Source of the DNA: Phoronis australis
Taxonomy: Eukaryota > Phoronida > Phoronidae
Direction: 5' to 3'
Length of the DNA: 64,000 nt
NCBI GenBank assembly: GCA_002633005.1
Contig: NMRA01000446.1
Span: forward strand, 177,156-241,155
The notes under the pieces were generated by a model. That model made no database searches. It was not told the DNA's origin and saw only the letters and a program-made list of their open reading frames with translations. Of the stretch, positions 35,841 to 45,625 are shown piece by piece (position 1 is the stretch's first letter; every line of letters starts with the position of its first letter). Made by a program: the position numbers and the translations under genes.

Positions 35841-37558
35841 CAGAAGTTAGTTTACTCTAGGAACCTGCATGGTTCCTATGTTTACTCAAGGATGAGATTA
35901 GTTTTAATGACATTAAGTCATACTTTATTTGTCCATTTTTTACCCATATCGGCTTTTGAAAACCTGTAGGCCTATATTTAGTATATAGCTTTGGGCCAAG
36001 GCTTGGGTAACCCGACGATAGTATGCGATGACCATCCCTTAAAAGACACCTTTTTCGAAGAGTTTGATCAAGCAGGTGCCATACAAAAAGGCATAGCGAA
36101 CCTTTTACAGCACTGTGACAAACAATAAAAATAAGGACGATTGATACAATGATAAATTACAATGTAAACTCTTCAAAATATGACATAAGCAATGAATGTC
36201 TAAAGCAGCCTATACCCCGCCATTCACGTCACTGACACATCAGCCAATCAGCGATCGCTTTCAGAATTCAGTGTTTTAACCATGAATACGAATCGGCTGT
36301 TGTTTGGCACGCAAGTCAGGCAAATATGAGTTTTATTTGTATGTTAGAACCGATTAAGTGCAACATTATTTTGACTACAGTCCCCTTTTAAAGAACATAC
36401 TTGAAGTGAAATGATGACGTGAAATGATGAAGTAAAATTATGAATTCATGAATTTTTCTTGTTTGCCTAAATACATGAGCCAAAATTCAGGAATGTAATT
36501 CAGGAACTACACTCATGAGTCCTGAAACATCCATCCACTCTCCCAAACATGAGTTCAGAGTAAAACGGAGTTCAGAGTAAATGACACAATTTTCATGATT
36601 TTGTTTATCAATTGGGCAAACTTTACTAACTATACTGGTATTTTGAACTTTTTCTATAAAATGAAATTGATAACAATTCTTTAAACCAAACATGAGATGT
36701 AATGAGAAAGTTTCCAAACATGTCTACTTAGTCCCAATGAGATGTGTTCTCCCAGTTTTCCAATTTGATAATTCTGCTGTCTCAGAGATGCCCATCGCTT
36801 TAGAGTTGCAGCCATGATATGAAAGGACAGTTGGGCATCACAGAAACAGGGACTGACACTTGTACTGCAAGTGATTCAGCCAATCAGAGGCAGTCTGTCA
36901 GTTCTAGTTTGGGCACTGTGTAATAACAGAGTTGATAATGTAAAGCTGTTGTTACACCAGACTTAAATATGACTTAAAGCCTATCTTCAATGGTAACACC
37001 GCTAAATTTGGTTCCTACACTATGTTAAGAGCATCGGTCTGAGCCCACTAGTGTCATAAATTGCCAAATGTAACGAACTGTTAGGCATATTTGCTTGCTT
37101 TTGTCTACGTCACTACGAGAATCACCATTTTATTAAACAAATGCCAATAACACAGACATGCAATGGTGTTCTATTCAGACCCCTGTTCAATGCAACCTTG
37201 CTGTTTGTGCTGGAATCTGGCAGTGCTGCAACAAGGCACGAAAAGGCAGCTTCACTTATCATTTGACGGACTTACATTTGCATGATTGAACTCGCATTTT
37301 CTTATTTTACTAAAGCTTTGCTATTCTTGTTAGCCCAATACATCTAAAATAACAAAATTCCCTTGAAGTTAGCCATCATGGTGTTACATACACTGGTGGT
37401 ATTACACTGGGTGTATCCTTTGTCCCTTGGTGTTACCCTACAGTATATGTAAAACAGGTAGTGTAACACACTATCCTTTCACAGGCTACATATATGGTTT
37501 GCATCAGTTGGTAATTTACTCTTCTAATTCCCCTTCGAGTTGGACATTTGCCTGTGAT
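35841..37558. other. No gene seen
   Basis: AT-rich intergenic sequence. Short open frames on the minus strand have no recognisable motifs. Confidence 0.4.
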
Positions 37559-37607
37559 ATTTCCCTCCATGCAACACAAGATGATCTTGTGTTGCATGGA
37601 GGGAAAT
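37559..37607. repeat. 49-bp perfect palindrome (24-bp arms, 1-nt centre)
   Basis: The arms start ATTTCCCTCCATGCAACACA and meet at 37583 with a single unpaired base. No mismatch occurs in either arm. It lies 135 bp left of the first THAP element and is not obviously part of it. Confidence 0.97.
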
Positions 37608-37741
37608 TACACACCATTTGGATTTAGTAATCTCACCACCTATATGCCTTGCTATACCAAGACTAGATTAGGCAAGGTGCTTTACCCCTGCCAATAAGCA
37701 AGTCAAGCCTGTTCATAAAGACAAGCCTGTGTTAACTGAGC

Positions 37742-39249
37742 TAATAGCGGATTTGCAGCGACGCCATATTGAAATTAGGTTAAAATGGTGCATTGTGGGT
37801 GCTGTGGTCAGGATTCTGAAAACGGCCATAGTAACAAGCATAATACGCGGTATGAGCGCGAAGAAAACTTACGGCGGATACACTTGTTGTGTTCCTGGCT
37901 GCTTCAAAAACAACAAGAGAGATAAAAATCTGAGTTTTTATGTGTACCCAGCAAACCAAGAACTTCGTGAAAATGGATAAACAACATTAGGAGAGCTGGG
38001 AGTAAGGGGAAATTTAGCGCATTCAAACCAACGCGGGGCCATCTACGTGAGGCAACACGTAGCCCCTCGGTTGGCCATATAGGGGCTACAATACTTCCAT
38101 TCGCTTTCTGTATTCATTTTGTTACTTCAGTGTATTTTAAATGGGCCGTGACCGGATTTGGGTTACCGCCGATTTCGAGTTTTCACCTCGTCAAAAATAC
38201 AATCTACACTTAAAACTATCATTTAAGAAACGCTTACTTTCATCATTGGTCCTTTTTACTTCTATACATATCTTTGATAAAGCTTAGTTGTGAGAATTTA
38301 GTTGACTTTGGCGAAGAATTACAACTCCACTGTTTTGGTTGCCGTTAATTTTATCACCGCGTGCGCGATAACCACAAAGCGTGTCAACTGAATCCGTCCC
38401 GTGAGTTAGGCAAAGGTTAGCGCGAGACTGAGCGAAGCGCGTGACGCTAGCGCGCGACACTTGTAAAATAGCATAAGGTATCGGGTGAAACTTGTAAGAT
38501 GTGTGTCCCTTCGACTTTTTATTCGTCAACATGCGTTATTTCACGTAACTTCCTCAAAATGGCACCCGGTAACTGAGAGAAACTCGAGCAAACCGCGACA
38601 GATTTTCAGTCATCGATTTGTTTAAGTTTTGCTGACTAAATTGTATACAGAGTCGTGGTATGTGTTAATTATAACTCCGTGTTCCTATATGTATGGTTCA
38701 TTTGATTTTATTTGCTGTATTTTGAAATGAGTAACTTTTTGTGAGGATGTACTATCGCCCCTGAATGCCTGCGGCATCCAGTGCGATGTAATTGGCTAGG
38801 GGCCATCGTGTGTGCAGCGAACATTTTCCTGGTGAAAACAGACTTATGATAACAACATTCCGACGGAGTTTCCTCTTAAAATTAACGTCTCTAGCATATA
38901 CACGGCGAAAGCTACAAAAGTTATGCAACCCAAGAACACTCAAGTTGTCTGAAACCGGAGGAGATTTCGAAATCAACGCCGATAGCCCCAATACTGAACA
39001 TGACGACAGTCGTGCCCTCGGTCACTGATCATAGCTGCGCTGTGTTTACAAACTAAAGAGAGGACTTGCTTGGTATTATAAAGCAAAAAATGAAACATGG
39101 TTTTTAGTTTGCAAATCACTCCAAATATGCACACACTATCCAGCCTGCTCAAGACATGCCTGACCACAAGCTATCCCATGAGCCTTCGCGAAGGAAGTAA
39201 CTCGCACATGCGCAATGCGTAGTTCGTCTGCGCTGCAAATCCGCTATTG
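37742..39249 (+). mobile_element. THAP-gene DNA transposon, copy 1
   Basis: A 1.5-kb element near-identical to 42835-44345, with inverted ends: left TAATAGCGGATTTGCAGCG, right (inverted) CAATAGCGGATTTGCAGCG. It carries a THAP-type gene split by about 755 bp. There is no transposase catalytic domain, so it is non-autonomous. P-element-like and Kolobok-like transposases both use THAP domains. I found no convincing target duplication, so the superfamily is undetermined. Confidence 0.85.
37852..38952 (+). pseudogene. THAP-domain gene, copy 1 (frameshifted)
   Basis: The N-terminal half starts at the ATG at 37852. It reads [20 protein letters not shown], giving the first two zinc cysteines (CCVPGC). 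One A is missing relative to copy 2 before the invariant Trp, which gives a stop at 37978-37980. The second half resumes after 38798 with GHRVCSEHFPG, supplying the C-x2-H ligands. A further single-base loss (GGTGAAAAC against GGTGGAAAAAAG) then shifts the frame away from the KTYENNIPTEF-like tail seen in copy 2. The halves are separated by a segment bounded by the direct repeat GGGGCCATC (38035-38043, 38799-38807). The THAP domain is a C2CH zinc-dependent DNA-binding module. This copy is inactive. Confidence 0.8.
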
Positions 39250-40028
39250 AGTGTGTAAATCTTTGTGGGAAACCACTGTGCCTCTAAGTATTTTAACCAG
39301 GTTTATTGCATTGAAACACAAATGGTAATGGACTGTTTGTATGTAAGGTGGCCCAGTAGGGTGTAATTTGGCCAAGTCATGCAACATCAAAACTAACAGG
39401 ATATAACAATAACAATAATACCATTTCATGATAATCCTGACATGTGTTAATTAGTGAGCAGCATATGTGACATTTCATTTCAATTCTTAAATTTTATACA
39501 TGCTATTCCAGCCTCCAAAAGAATGAAATTTACTAATTTCCATTTGAAGTGTTAAGCGTTACACTGGTGTTACACCTGCTGCTGCACCCATACAACACCA
39601 GAGGTATGAAACAAAACCCCAGCTTTACAATACCACTGTGATTATTACAGCATTAAAGTTGAACTGACCCAATTGCTTAGCAGTGTTCAACTTTCACACA
39701 CCATCATGGCTTTCAGTTTCTCAGAATTGCTATTCTTATCAAATTTGAAGGTTCACAATACCCTGTTATAGATATTGAACAAGCCTTTCAAAAAAAAAAC
39801 ATAACATTCCCCTTCACATTGCGTTGTGACAGCTGACCAAATGTAAAGGCCTGTCAGGAAAAAAATGATGAAACACATCCTGGCATTAACATGACAGCTG
39901 ACCCCAAAGTATTCCACAAACAGGTTGAAGTGTGTGTCAGAGGTAGGAAAACATCAGCAAAGGTTTCAAAAGCATGTGGCAGGTAGAATCAACATGTTAA
40001 AACACAACGTTCCACACGTTAACGATAA

Positions 40029-40186
40029 AGGCGAAGGCAACCTTTTTCCATGTCATTTTGAGCTAAAATAAGGTTGGTTGGTTATCCTAGAAATATTTTC
40101 CACTTAATTACAGCTTTTCGTAATTTTATTAATTACTCGTCCGCTCTTCCGGAAGTGACGTTTTAGGAGGCAAGCATTTCGCGCCA
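40029..40186 (+). repeat. Left terminal inverted repeat with promoter-like motif
   Basis: Mirror of 41569-41726. Near its inner end is TTCCGGAAGTGACGTTTTA, an ETS-type CCGGAAGTG fused to a TGACGT CRE-type core. It lies about 140 bp before the THAP start codon. Confidence 0.9.
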
Positions 40187-40298
40187 ATTTCTTTTCATAT
40201 AGTCTGACTGTGAGAGCTGCCGAGTCAGTCATTGTTCTACCTCAGTTGTGTTAAGTTCCGTCGTCGTTTGCTTTAAGTTCATTTATAAGTCAGTCAAT

Positions 40299-41306
40299 AT
40301 GCCACACTGTTGCTGCGTACCAGGATATACTAATTATCGGCTCACGCGTGCTTTGGGAGTACCTTTGCATCGCTTTCCGATGGATGACACACTTCGCCGT
40401 ACTTGGCTCGTTCGTGTGAAGAACGCAGCGTTACCCGTCCACGCAACGTACAAAGCAGTGGAGAATTACCGTGTGTGTGGCAAGCACTTTCTGCCGTCCG
40501 ATTACGAAAGGGATTTGTACGCTGAACTGATGAAGGTCCCCGCGAAACAACGCTTGAAGAAGGATGCCATTCCGTCTGTGTTGATTCCCGGCAGTGCCCC
40601 GTCGCCACCCCCGAGAAGTGCGTTTTTGAAGCGAGAAGCCTCGCGAGCTGTGGCCAGTACAGTGACTGGAGCCAGTGGAGGCACTTCATCTACTGTCACC
40701 CGTGCCTCCGAACGTACCCCAGAGCGTGCAATTCCTGGAACCAGTAGTGATTCGCCCTGTGCTGTTTTCTCCAGCCCAGAGCCTCTAAGCAGCCCTGCAG
40801 CGATATTGAGTAGTGGGAGTGATTACAGGCTCAGTTCGACACCCAGTGAAGAGGACAGTTCGTCGTCCAGTGAACAGATCGGTGAGCCAAACTTTGATAA
40901 GTTTATTGTGGACTTGTCTAAAGTGTTGGAGCTATTTAGAAGGTGCCAGGTGTGTGGCGAGGGAGTCACACGACACGATGTAAGCAGTTTGGGTGCTCAG
41001 GTTACCATCCAGTGGGAGTGTGTCGCGGGACACTCTGGCAAGTGGGACAGTTGTTCCTCTGTCCGTGGTATGCCGGAGGTCCACTTAACCATGTCCAGTA
41101 GTGGCTTGGCCTCGTCGAACTCTGAACAGCACAAGCATTCCATTGAGGTAGGCATAACAACGCACACAGTGCATTTGCACCAAGATGTGTCACCACGTCT
41201 GTCCTCAGTAGCCGCCTCGTTTCTCTCAACAGCTGCCTGTGCCTGTGCGTACTCTGCCTCGTTATACTCGGGCTCAAACATGTACCCACCCACTGAATGT
41301 CCGTGA
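40299..41306 (+). CDS. THAP-domain protein, truncated transposase remnant
   Basis: The first ATG, with tolerable context, is at 40299 and gives 335 residues. Residues 1-95 form a THAP domain: MPHCCCVPGYTN, F26-P27, the invariant W36, C60-x2-H63 (VCGKHF) and a conserved IP near residue 90. The second zinc cysteine expected in CCVPGC is Tyr10 here. Residues 95-215 are a Ser/Thr/Pro-rich linker ending in an acidic patch. Residues 216-270 form a cysteine-rich module (CQVCGEG, WECVAGHSGKWDS, then HLTMSSSG). This resembles the block that precedes the transposase core in THAP/Kolobok-type proteins. After about residue 268 the frame runs antisense through the opposing gene and is no longer homologous to anything I recognise. 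DNA binding at transposon ends is the presumed ancestral role. This copy lacks catalytic residues. Confidence 0.75.
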   Translation: MPHCCCVPGYTNYRLTRALGVPLHRFPMDDTLRRTWLVRVKNAALPVHATYKAVENYRVCGKHFLPSDYERDLYAELMKVPAKQRLKKDAIPSVLIPGSAPSPPPRSAFLKREASRAVASTVTGASGGTSSTVTRASERTPERAIPGTSSDSPCAVFSSPEPLSSPAAILSSGSDYRLSSTPSEEDSSSSSEQIGEPNFDKFIVDLSKVLELFRRCQVCGEGVTRHDVSSLGAQVTIQWECVAGHSGKWDSCSSVRGMPEVHLTMSSSGLASSNSEQHKHSIEVGITTHTVHLHQDVSPRLSSVAASFLSTAACACAYSASLYSGSNMYPPTECP

Positions 41307-41392
41307 AAAAATTCCTCGTCACCACTGCTGTGAACAAGGTCTCCGTCACTCACACTACTGTCACTGTGATACGGGTCACCGACTCCAGCCAT
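40997..41392 (-). CDS. P2RX7_C (ballast-domain)-like protein, N-terminal part
   Basis: The frame reads from the ATG at 41392; an in-frame ATG at 41410 is also possible. It has an acidic Ser-rich start (SDSSVSDGDLVHSSGDEE), then GGYMFEPEYNEAEYAQ, then WCKCTVCVVMPTSMECLCC at residues 71-89. The spacing W-C-x-C-x2-C, VMPT, E-C-x-C-C is that of invertebrate proteins sharing the C-terminal zinc-binding 'ballast' domain of vertebrate P2X7 receptors. The YxFEP segment also precedes that domain in such proteins. No P2X channel part is present. After residue 101 (LLDM, near 41090) the frame runs antisense into the THAP gene, so the rest of the domain is lost. Function is unknown. Confidence 0.72.
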   Translation of the reverse strand: MAGVGDPYHSDSSVSDGDLVHSSGDEEFFHGHSVGGYMFEPEYNEAEYAQAQAAVERNEAATEDRRGDTSWCKCTVCVVMPTSMECLCCSEFDEAKPLLDMVKWTSGIPRTEEQLSHLPECPATHSHWMVT

Positions 41393-41568
41393 TTTCAGCT
41401 TACAACACACTAAACAATCCCTAAATCCAATGTAGTTGAGTTCTCTACTAACCTATCTTGCCGCAGAACACTCGCCAATGGAAAATGGTGGCGACAATTG
41501 TTGAAAAACAGCACAAAACAAAAGTAGAATAGAACAGATTCGCACGGTAAAGTCAACGCAAAACCAAG

Positions 41569-41726
41569 TGGCGGGAAACGCTTGCCTCTTAAAACGTCAC
41601 TTCCGGAGTAGCGGACGAGTAATCTATAAAATTACGAAAAGCTGTAATTAAGTGGAAAATATGTCTAGGATAACCAACCAACCTTATTTTAGCTCAAAAT
41701 GACATGGAAAAAGGTTGTCTTCGCCT
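41569..41726 (-). repeat. Right terminal inverted repeat with promoter-like motif
   Basis: The inverted counterpart of 40029-40186. Read inward it presents the same CCGGAAGTGACGTTTTA string, placed upstream of the minus-strand gene starting at 41392. Confidence 0.9.
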
Positions 41727-42600
41727 TTAACAGAGCTGCCAACCATGGTGTTCAACGCAAAAACGTGACTCATGTACCTGCAAACACCGTTCACTCAGAC
41801 TCACATACACGGAGGAGCAGAGGAGCGGAAGATCAGACTCACAAAACACAATCCATTCACCCAAAATACACGGTCAGGGACTCACAAAACACAATCCATT
41901 CACCCAAAATACACGGTCAGGGACTCACAAAACACAATCCATTCACCCAAAATACACGGTCAGGGACTCACAATAGCGTAATAAAGGACTGCCAAACACA
42001 GTTTAAAGATAAAATCTAGAAGTCGGCTTCGACAGCTTTGTAATGGATGCAAGATTAAAAATAATTTAGATCACATGTTTGTCTGTAATGCGATGTAATT
42101 GGTGTGAATAAAAAAACAGTGAACATTATTTAAACTGCTTATTTGTTCTGTTGATGTTAATGTTTGTGACCTCTTTACTATTAAGTTGATGAGCAGTAAA
42201 AAAGAACATTTGAAATGGATTTTACCATGACTTGAAAAGTTTGTCTCCAGCGAAATTTAGCCCAAATTGTATTTTTGTACTAAAACCAAGTTTTTGTAGG
42301 CCAAGGCGTTGCCAAATAAATGAAGGTTGCAAAATAATAATCACTATTTCACGCTGGCTACTTACCCGGGAAGACGATGAATCTTTGCCCGTGTGTTCGG
42401 CATGCTTTATAGGAGTGAACCGTTTGGCGGTCAGTGTACCATGTTTCTACGTGAATTCGAGTCCGTGACCGTGTGTTTTGGATGAATGGATCATGTTTTG
42501 TGAATGCAATCCCACGTGTGCGAATCTGTGAACGGTATTTGTAGGCACGTGAGTTGTGTTTTTGAGTCCGACACAGTGTTCAACAGCCCGTTAACCGTGT
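41727..42600. mobile_element. Imperfect inverted-repeat element containing a 43-bp array
   Basis: The left region 41740-41980 and the right region about 42460-42580 are diverged inverted copies. For example CAAACACCGTTCACTCAGA matches inverted ACAAATACCGTTCACAGA. The 43-bp unit of the left array matches, inverted, a single unit at 42461-42506. It looks like a fold-back or MITE insert abutting the Kolobok-like element. The ends are not sharply defined. Confidence 0.5.
41838..41973. repeat. 43-bp minisatellite, 3 exact units
   Basis: Units start CTCACAAAACACAATCCATT at 41838, 41881 and 41924, with a 7-bp partial unit following. Confidence 0.97.
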
Positions 42601-42834
42601 AATTTAGCTACCTTAAAAAAGGCCATAGAGGACACTGAACCCTGTCTTATTAAATGTCCATGCGAACATATTTAGACTAAAGGTAATTAAAGAGTTCTCA
42701 CCGTGCATTGTCTCAGTTTTTGTGGTTTCAGTAATATGAAATGACTACCATAACATCTAACTAAATAAGCAATTCCGAATTTTCTATTGTTATGAACACT
42801 GGGTACTGTTTCATACTTGCAAGCTTCTACTTTA

Positions 42835-44345
42835 CAATAGCAGATTTGCAGCGACGCCATATTGAAATTAGGTTAAAATGGTGCATTGTGGGTGCTGTGG
42901 TCAGGATTCCGAAAGCGGCCATAGTAACAAGCATAATACGCGGTATGAACGCGAAGAAAACTTACGGCGGATACACTTGTTGTGTTCCTGGCTGCTTCAA
43001 AAACAACAAGAGAGATAAAAATCTGAGTTTGTATGTGTTCCCTGCAAACCAAGAACTTCGTGAAAAATGGATAAACAACATTAGGAGACCTGGGAGTAAG
43101 GGGAAATTTAGCGCATTCAAACGAACGCGGGGCCATCTAGTAGGCAACACGTAGCCCCTCGGTTGGCCATGTAGGGGCTACAATACTTCCATTCGCTTTC
43201 TGTACTCATTTCGTTACTCCAGTGTATTTTAAACGGGCCGTGACCGGATTTGGGTTACCGATTTCGAGTTTTCACCTCGTCAAAAATACACTCTACACTT
43301 AAAACTATCATTTAAAAAACGCTTACTTTCATCATTGGTCCTTTCTACTTCTATACATATCTTTAATGAAGCTTAGTTGTGAGAATTAAGTTGACTTTGG
43401 CGAAGAATTACAACTCCACTTTTTTGGTTGCCGTTAATTTTATCACCGCGTGCGCGATAACTACAAAGCATGTCAACTGAATCCCGTGAGTTAGGCGCAA
43501 GGTTAGACTGAGCGAAGCGCGTGACGCTAGCGCGCGACACTTGTAAAATAGCATGAGAAGGTATCGGGTGAAACTTGTAAGATGTGTGTTCCTTGGACTT
43601 TTTATTCGTCAACATGCGTAATTTCACGTAACTTCCTCAAAATGGCACCCGGTAACCGTGACTGAGAGAAACTCGAACAAACCGCAACAGATTTTCATCG
43701 ATTCGTTCAAGTTTTGCTGACTAAATTGTATCCAGAGTCGTGGTATGTGTTAATTATAACTCCGTGTTCCTATATGTATGCCGGGTTCATTTGATTTTAT
43801 TTGCTGTATTTTGAAATGAGTAACTTTTTGTGAGGATGTACTATCGCCCCTGAATGCCTGCGGCATCCAGTGCGATGTAATTGCCTAGGGGCCATCGTGT
43901 GCGCAGCGAACATTTTCCTGGTGGAAAAAAGACTTATGAGAACAACATTCCGACGGAGTTTTCACTTAAAATTAACGTCTCTAGCATATCCACGACGAAA
44001 GCTACAAAAGTTAAGCAACCCAAGAACTCTCAACTTGTCTGAAATAGGAGGAGATTTCGAAATCAACGCCGATAACCCCAATACTGAACACGGCGACAGT
44101 CGTGCTCTCGGTCACACGGTCACTGATCATAGCTACGCTGTGTTTACAAACGAGAGAGAGGACTTGCTTGGTATTATAAAGCAAAAAATGAAACATGGTT
44201 TTTAGTTTGCAAATCACTCCAAATGCACACACTATCCAGCCTGCTCAAGACATGCCTGACCACAAGCTATCCCATGAGCCTTCGCGAAGGAAGTAACTCG
44301 CACATGCGCAATGCGTAGTTCGTCTGCGCTGCAAATCCGCTATTG
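42835..44345 (+). mobile_element. THAP-gene DNA transposon, copy 2
   Basis: Near-identical to 37742-39249 and in the same orientation. The left end is CAATAGCAGATTTGCAGCG and the right end inverted is CAATAGCGGATTTGCAGCG. The outside sequence differs between copies immediately beyond these ends, which fixes the boundaries. No target duplication was recognised. Confidence 0.88.
42945..44042 (+). pseudogene. THAP-domain gene, copy 2 (zinc ligand lost)
   Basis: The first half, from the ATG at 42945, is open through [30 protein letters not shown] and FSAFKRTRGH. It includes the invariant Trp missing from frame in copy 1. The second half, after 43887, reads GHRVRSEHFPGGKKTYENNI and PTEF, ending in a stop at 44040-44042. 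The VCSEH cysteine is Arg here (CGC for TGC), removing a zinc ligand. The 750 bp between halves is bounded by GGGGCCATC (43129-43137, 43888-43896). If the segment were removed with one repeat copy, the reading frame would be continuous. No GT-AG pair that I tried gives the same result in both copies. Confidence 0.8.
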
Positions 44346-45421
44346 CTGCAAAAGGCTTAGCCAAGTAAACAGCAAGAGCGTATCACAGTCTAGAAATATT
44401 TTACGGGAATTTTCTCAGTAACTAGCAGTTATAAGCATTTTCTCAGAGTCTTTGCACTCTTTCTCTAATGAGATTTAATTATTTTTCAAAAATAGTTGTG
44501 TAGAGCTTCAGTAAGATCTCAGTCTTAAGTCACTTCTCATGAAACAGACCGCTGGGGTTTCACTGCACTTTTACATCCTGGTGGCTACAAGGAATAGTTG
44601 ACACACCAAAGGATTATCGATCTCAATCTCCTTGCATAACAATTTGCTATTTAACTTGAGCAATGACAGTAGGTACACTGTAATTAAACAAACTGCATAA
44701 GGGATTCATCGAAACAGATACAATTAGTGCTTTAAATTATGCGAATGCTACTCACAGCAGAAATGATCTGTGACACAACAAAATGGCAGACAACCAAATT
44801 TTGTAACTTGCCCTAGCACAAATTGAGTAACTTTTTGCAAACATAAATGTTGTAACTTCATGCTAGCAGAAATGGTTTAACTCTTCCCACAATTTTTTTA
44901 ACAGAAATAATGTAACTTTCTCCCCAAAACAGCAGAAAAATACCAAACTAGCAGGTGTCACAGTCAGATTTTCCCTTAAGGCATCAAAGTCATGTGTAGT
45001 GGATAGGCTATCAACACAGTAGAGAAATGAAAGACAGTCTGTGGGCTGTGGTCACTTGCTAAGACTACAGTAAAATGTAGTCTCACAATTCCAACTGCTC
45101 TAAAATGTTCCAACTCCAATCAGAATTCACCAAACCTGTTTTCGAAAGTTGATCTTTCAATGAAAACGTTTTGACAAATTAACATCTACCAAATATTTTT
45201 GGTTTCAGTTTGTTTTAATTACCACTGAATCTTACACGGAGTTCCACATTTTCATAAAATTCAAATTTGCTTCTCAACATAAATTGAAAGAAATTATTAC
45301 CACCAGACTGTGCTTGGGGCTTATTCATAGGTTAACTGAATTCATAAAACAAATAGGATTTATACTGCAGTGACTCCATCTGGTCCTCCAAACAGAAATT
45401 AGCTAATACCCAAACCTACTG

Positions 45422-45625
45422 ATGGCTACTGGATACAACACATGCACATACAGTGACCTAGGCAGGCCAACGTCCATCCTGAGCCACAACAAAGTCAACA
45501 TAATTAAGGACTCAATTGTTCAAAAACACAAAACTGACATTCTAATCTTGGTAAAAAACACTGGAGACCAGAATCTTAGTTCAGGAATTGGTCTTAACCA
45601 AAAGTCACAGACGGAATATCGCTGA
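45422..45625 (+). pseudogene. Possible LINE endonuclease fragment
   Basis: The open frame has HNKVNIIKDSIVQKHKTDIL followed by ILVKNTGD. This faintly resembles the start of the endonuclease domain of non-LTR retrotransposons (N-K-x-x-x-I-x-D-x-I, then D-I-L-x-L-x-E-T). The diagnostic ETW is not preserved (KNT) and no reverse transcriptase is nearby. It is a weak call; chance is the main alternative. Confidence 0.22.

Larger units (their letters stand above)
40029..41726. mobile_element. Kolobok-like DNA transposon derivative with two inward-facing genes
   Basis: The 158-bp inverted ends (40029-40186 and 41569-41726) start AGGCGAAGRCAACCTTTTTC and are about 94% identical by my count. The right end is followed by TTAA. 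The left is preceded by ATAA, one substitution from TTAA. TTAA targets and THAP-containing transposases are the known pattern of Kolobok elements. Inside are a plus-strand THAP gene and a minus-strand gene with a P2RX7_C-type cysteine motif, meeting near 41095. The transposase catalytic region is absent, so this looks like an internal-deletion derivative of a larger two-gene element. Confidence 0.85.

Noticed and set aside
38284-38532. Minus-strand frame conserved in both THAP elements (also 43373-43627)
   Set aside because: Differences between copies include indels that shift the frame internally, so conservation reflects recent copying, not coding.
40342-40699. Minus-strand open frames opposite the THAP domain
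   Set aside because: Shadows of the plus-strand THAP gene; no recognisable motifs of their own.
41002-41349. Second minus-strand frame at the Kolobok-like right side
   Set aside because: Out of frame with the cysteine motif; a shadow of the P2RX7_C-like frame.
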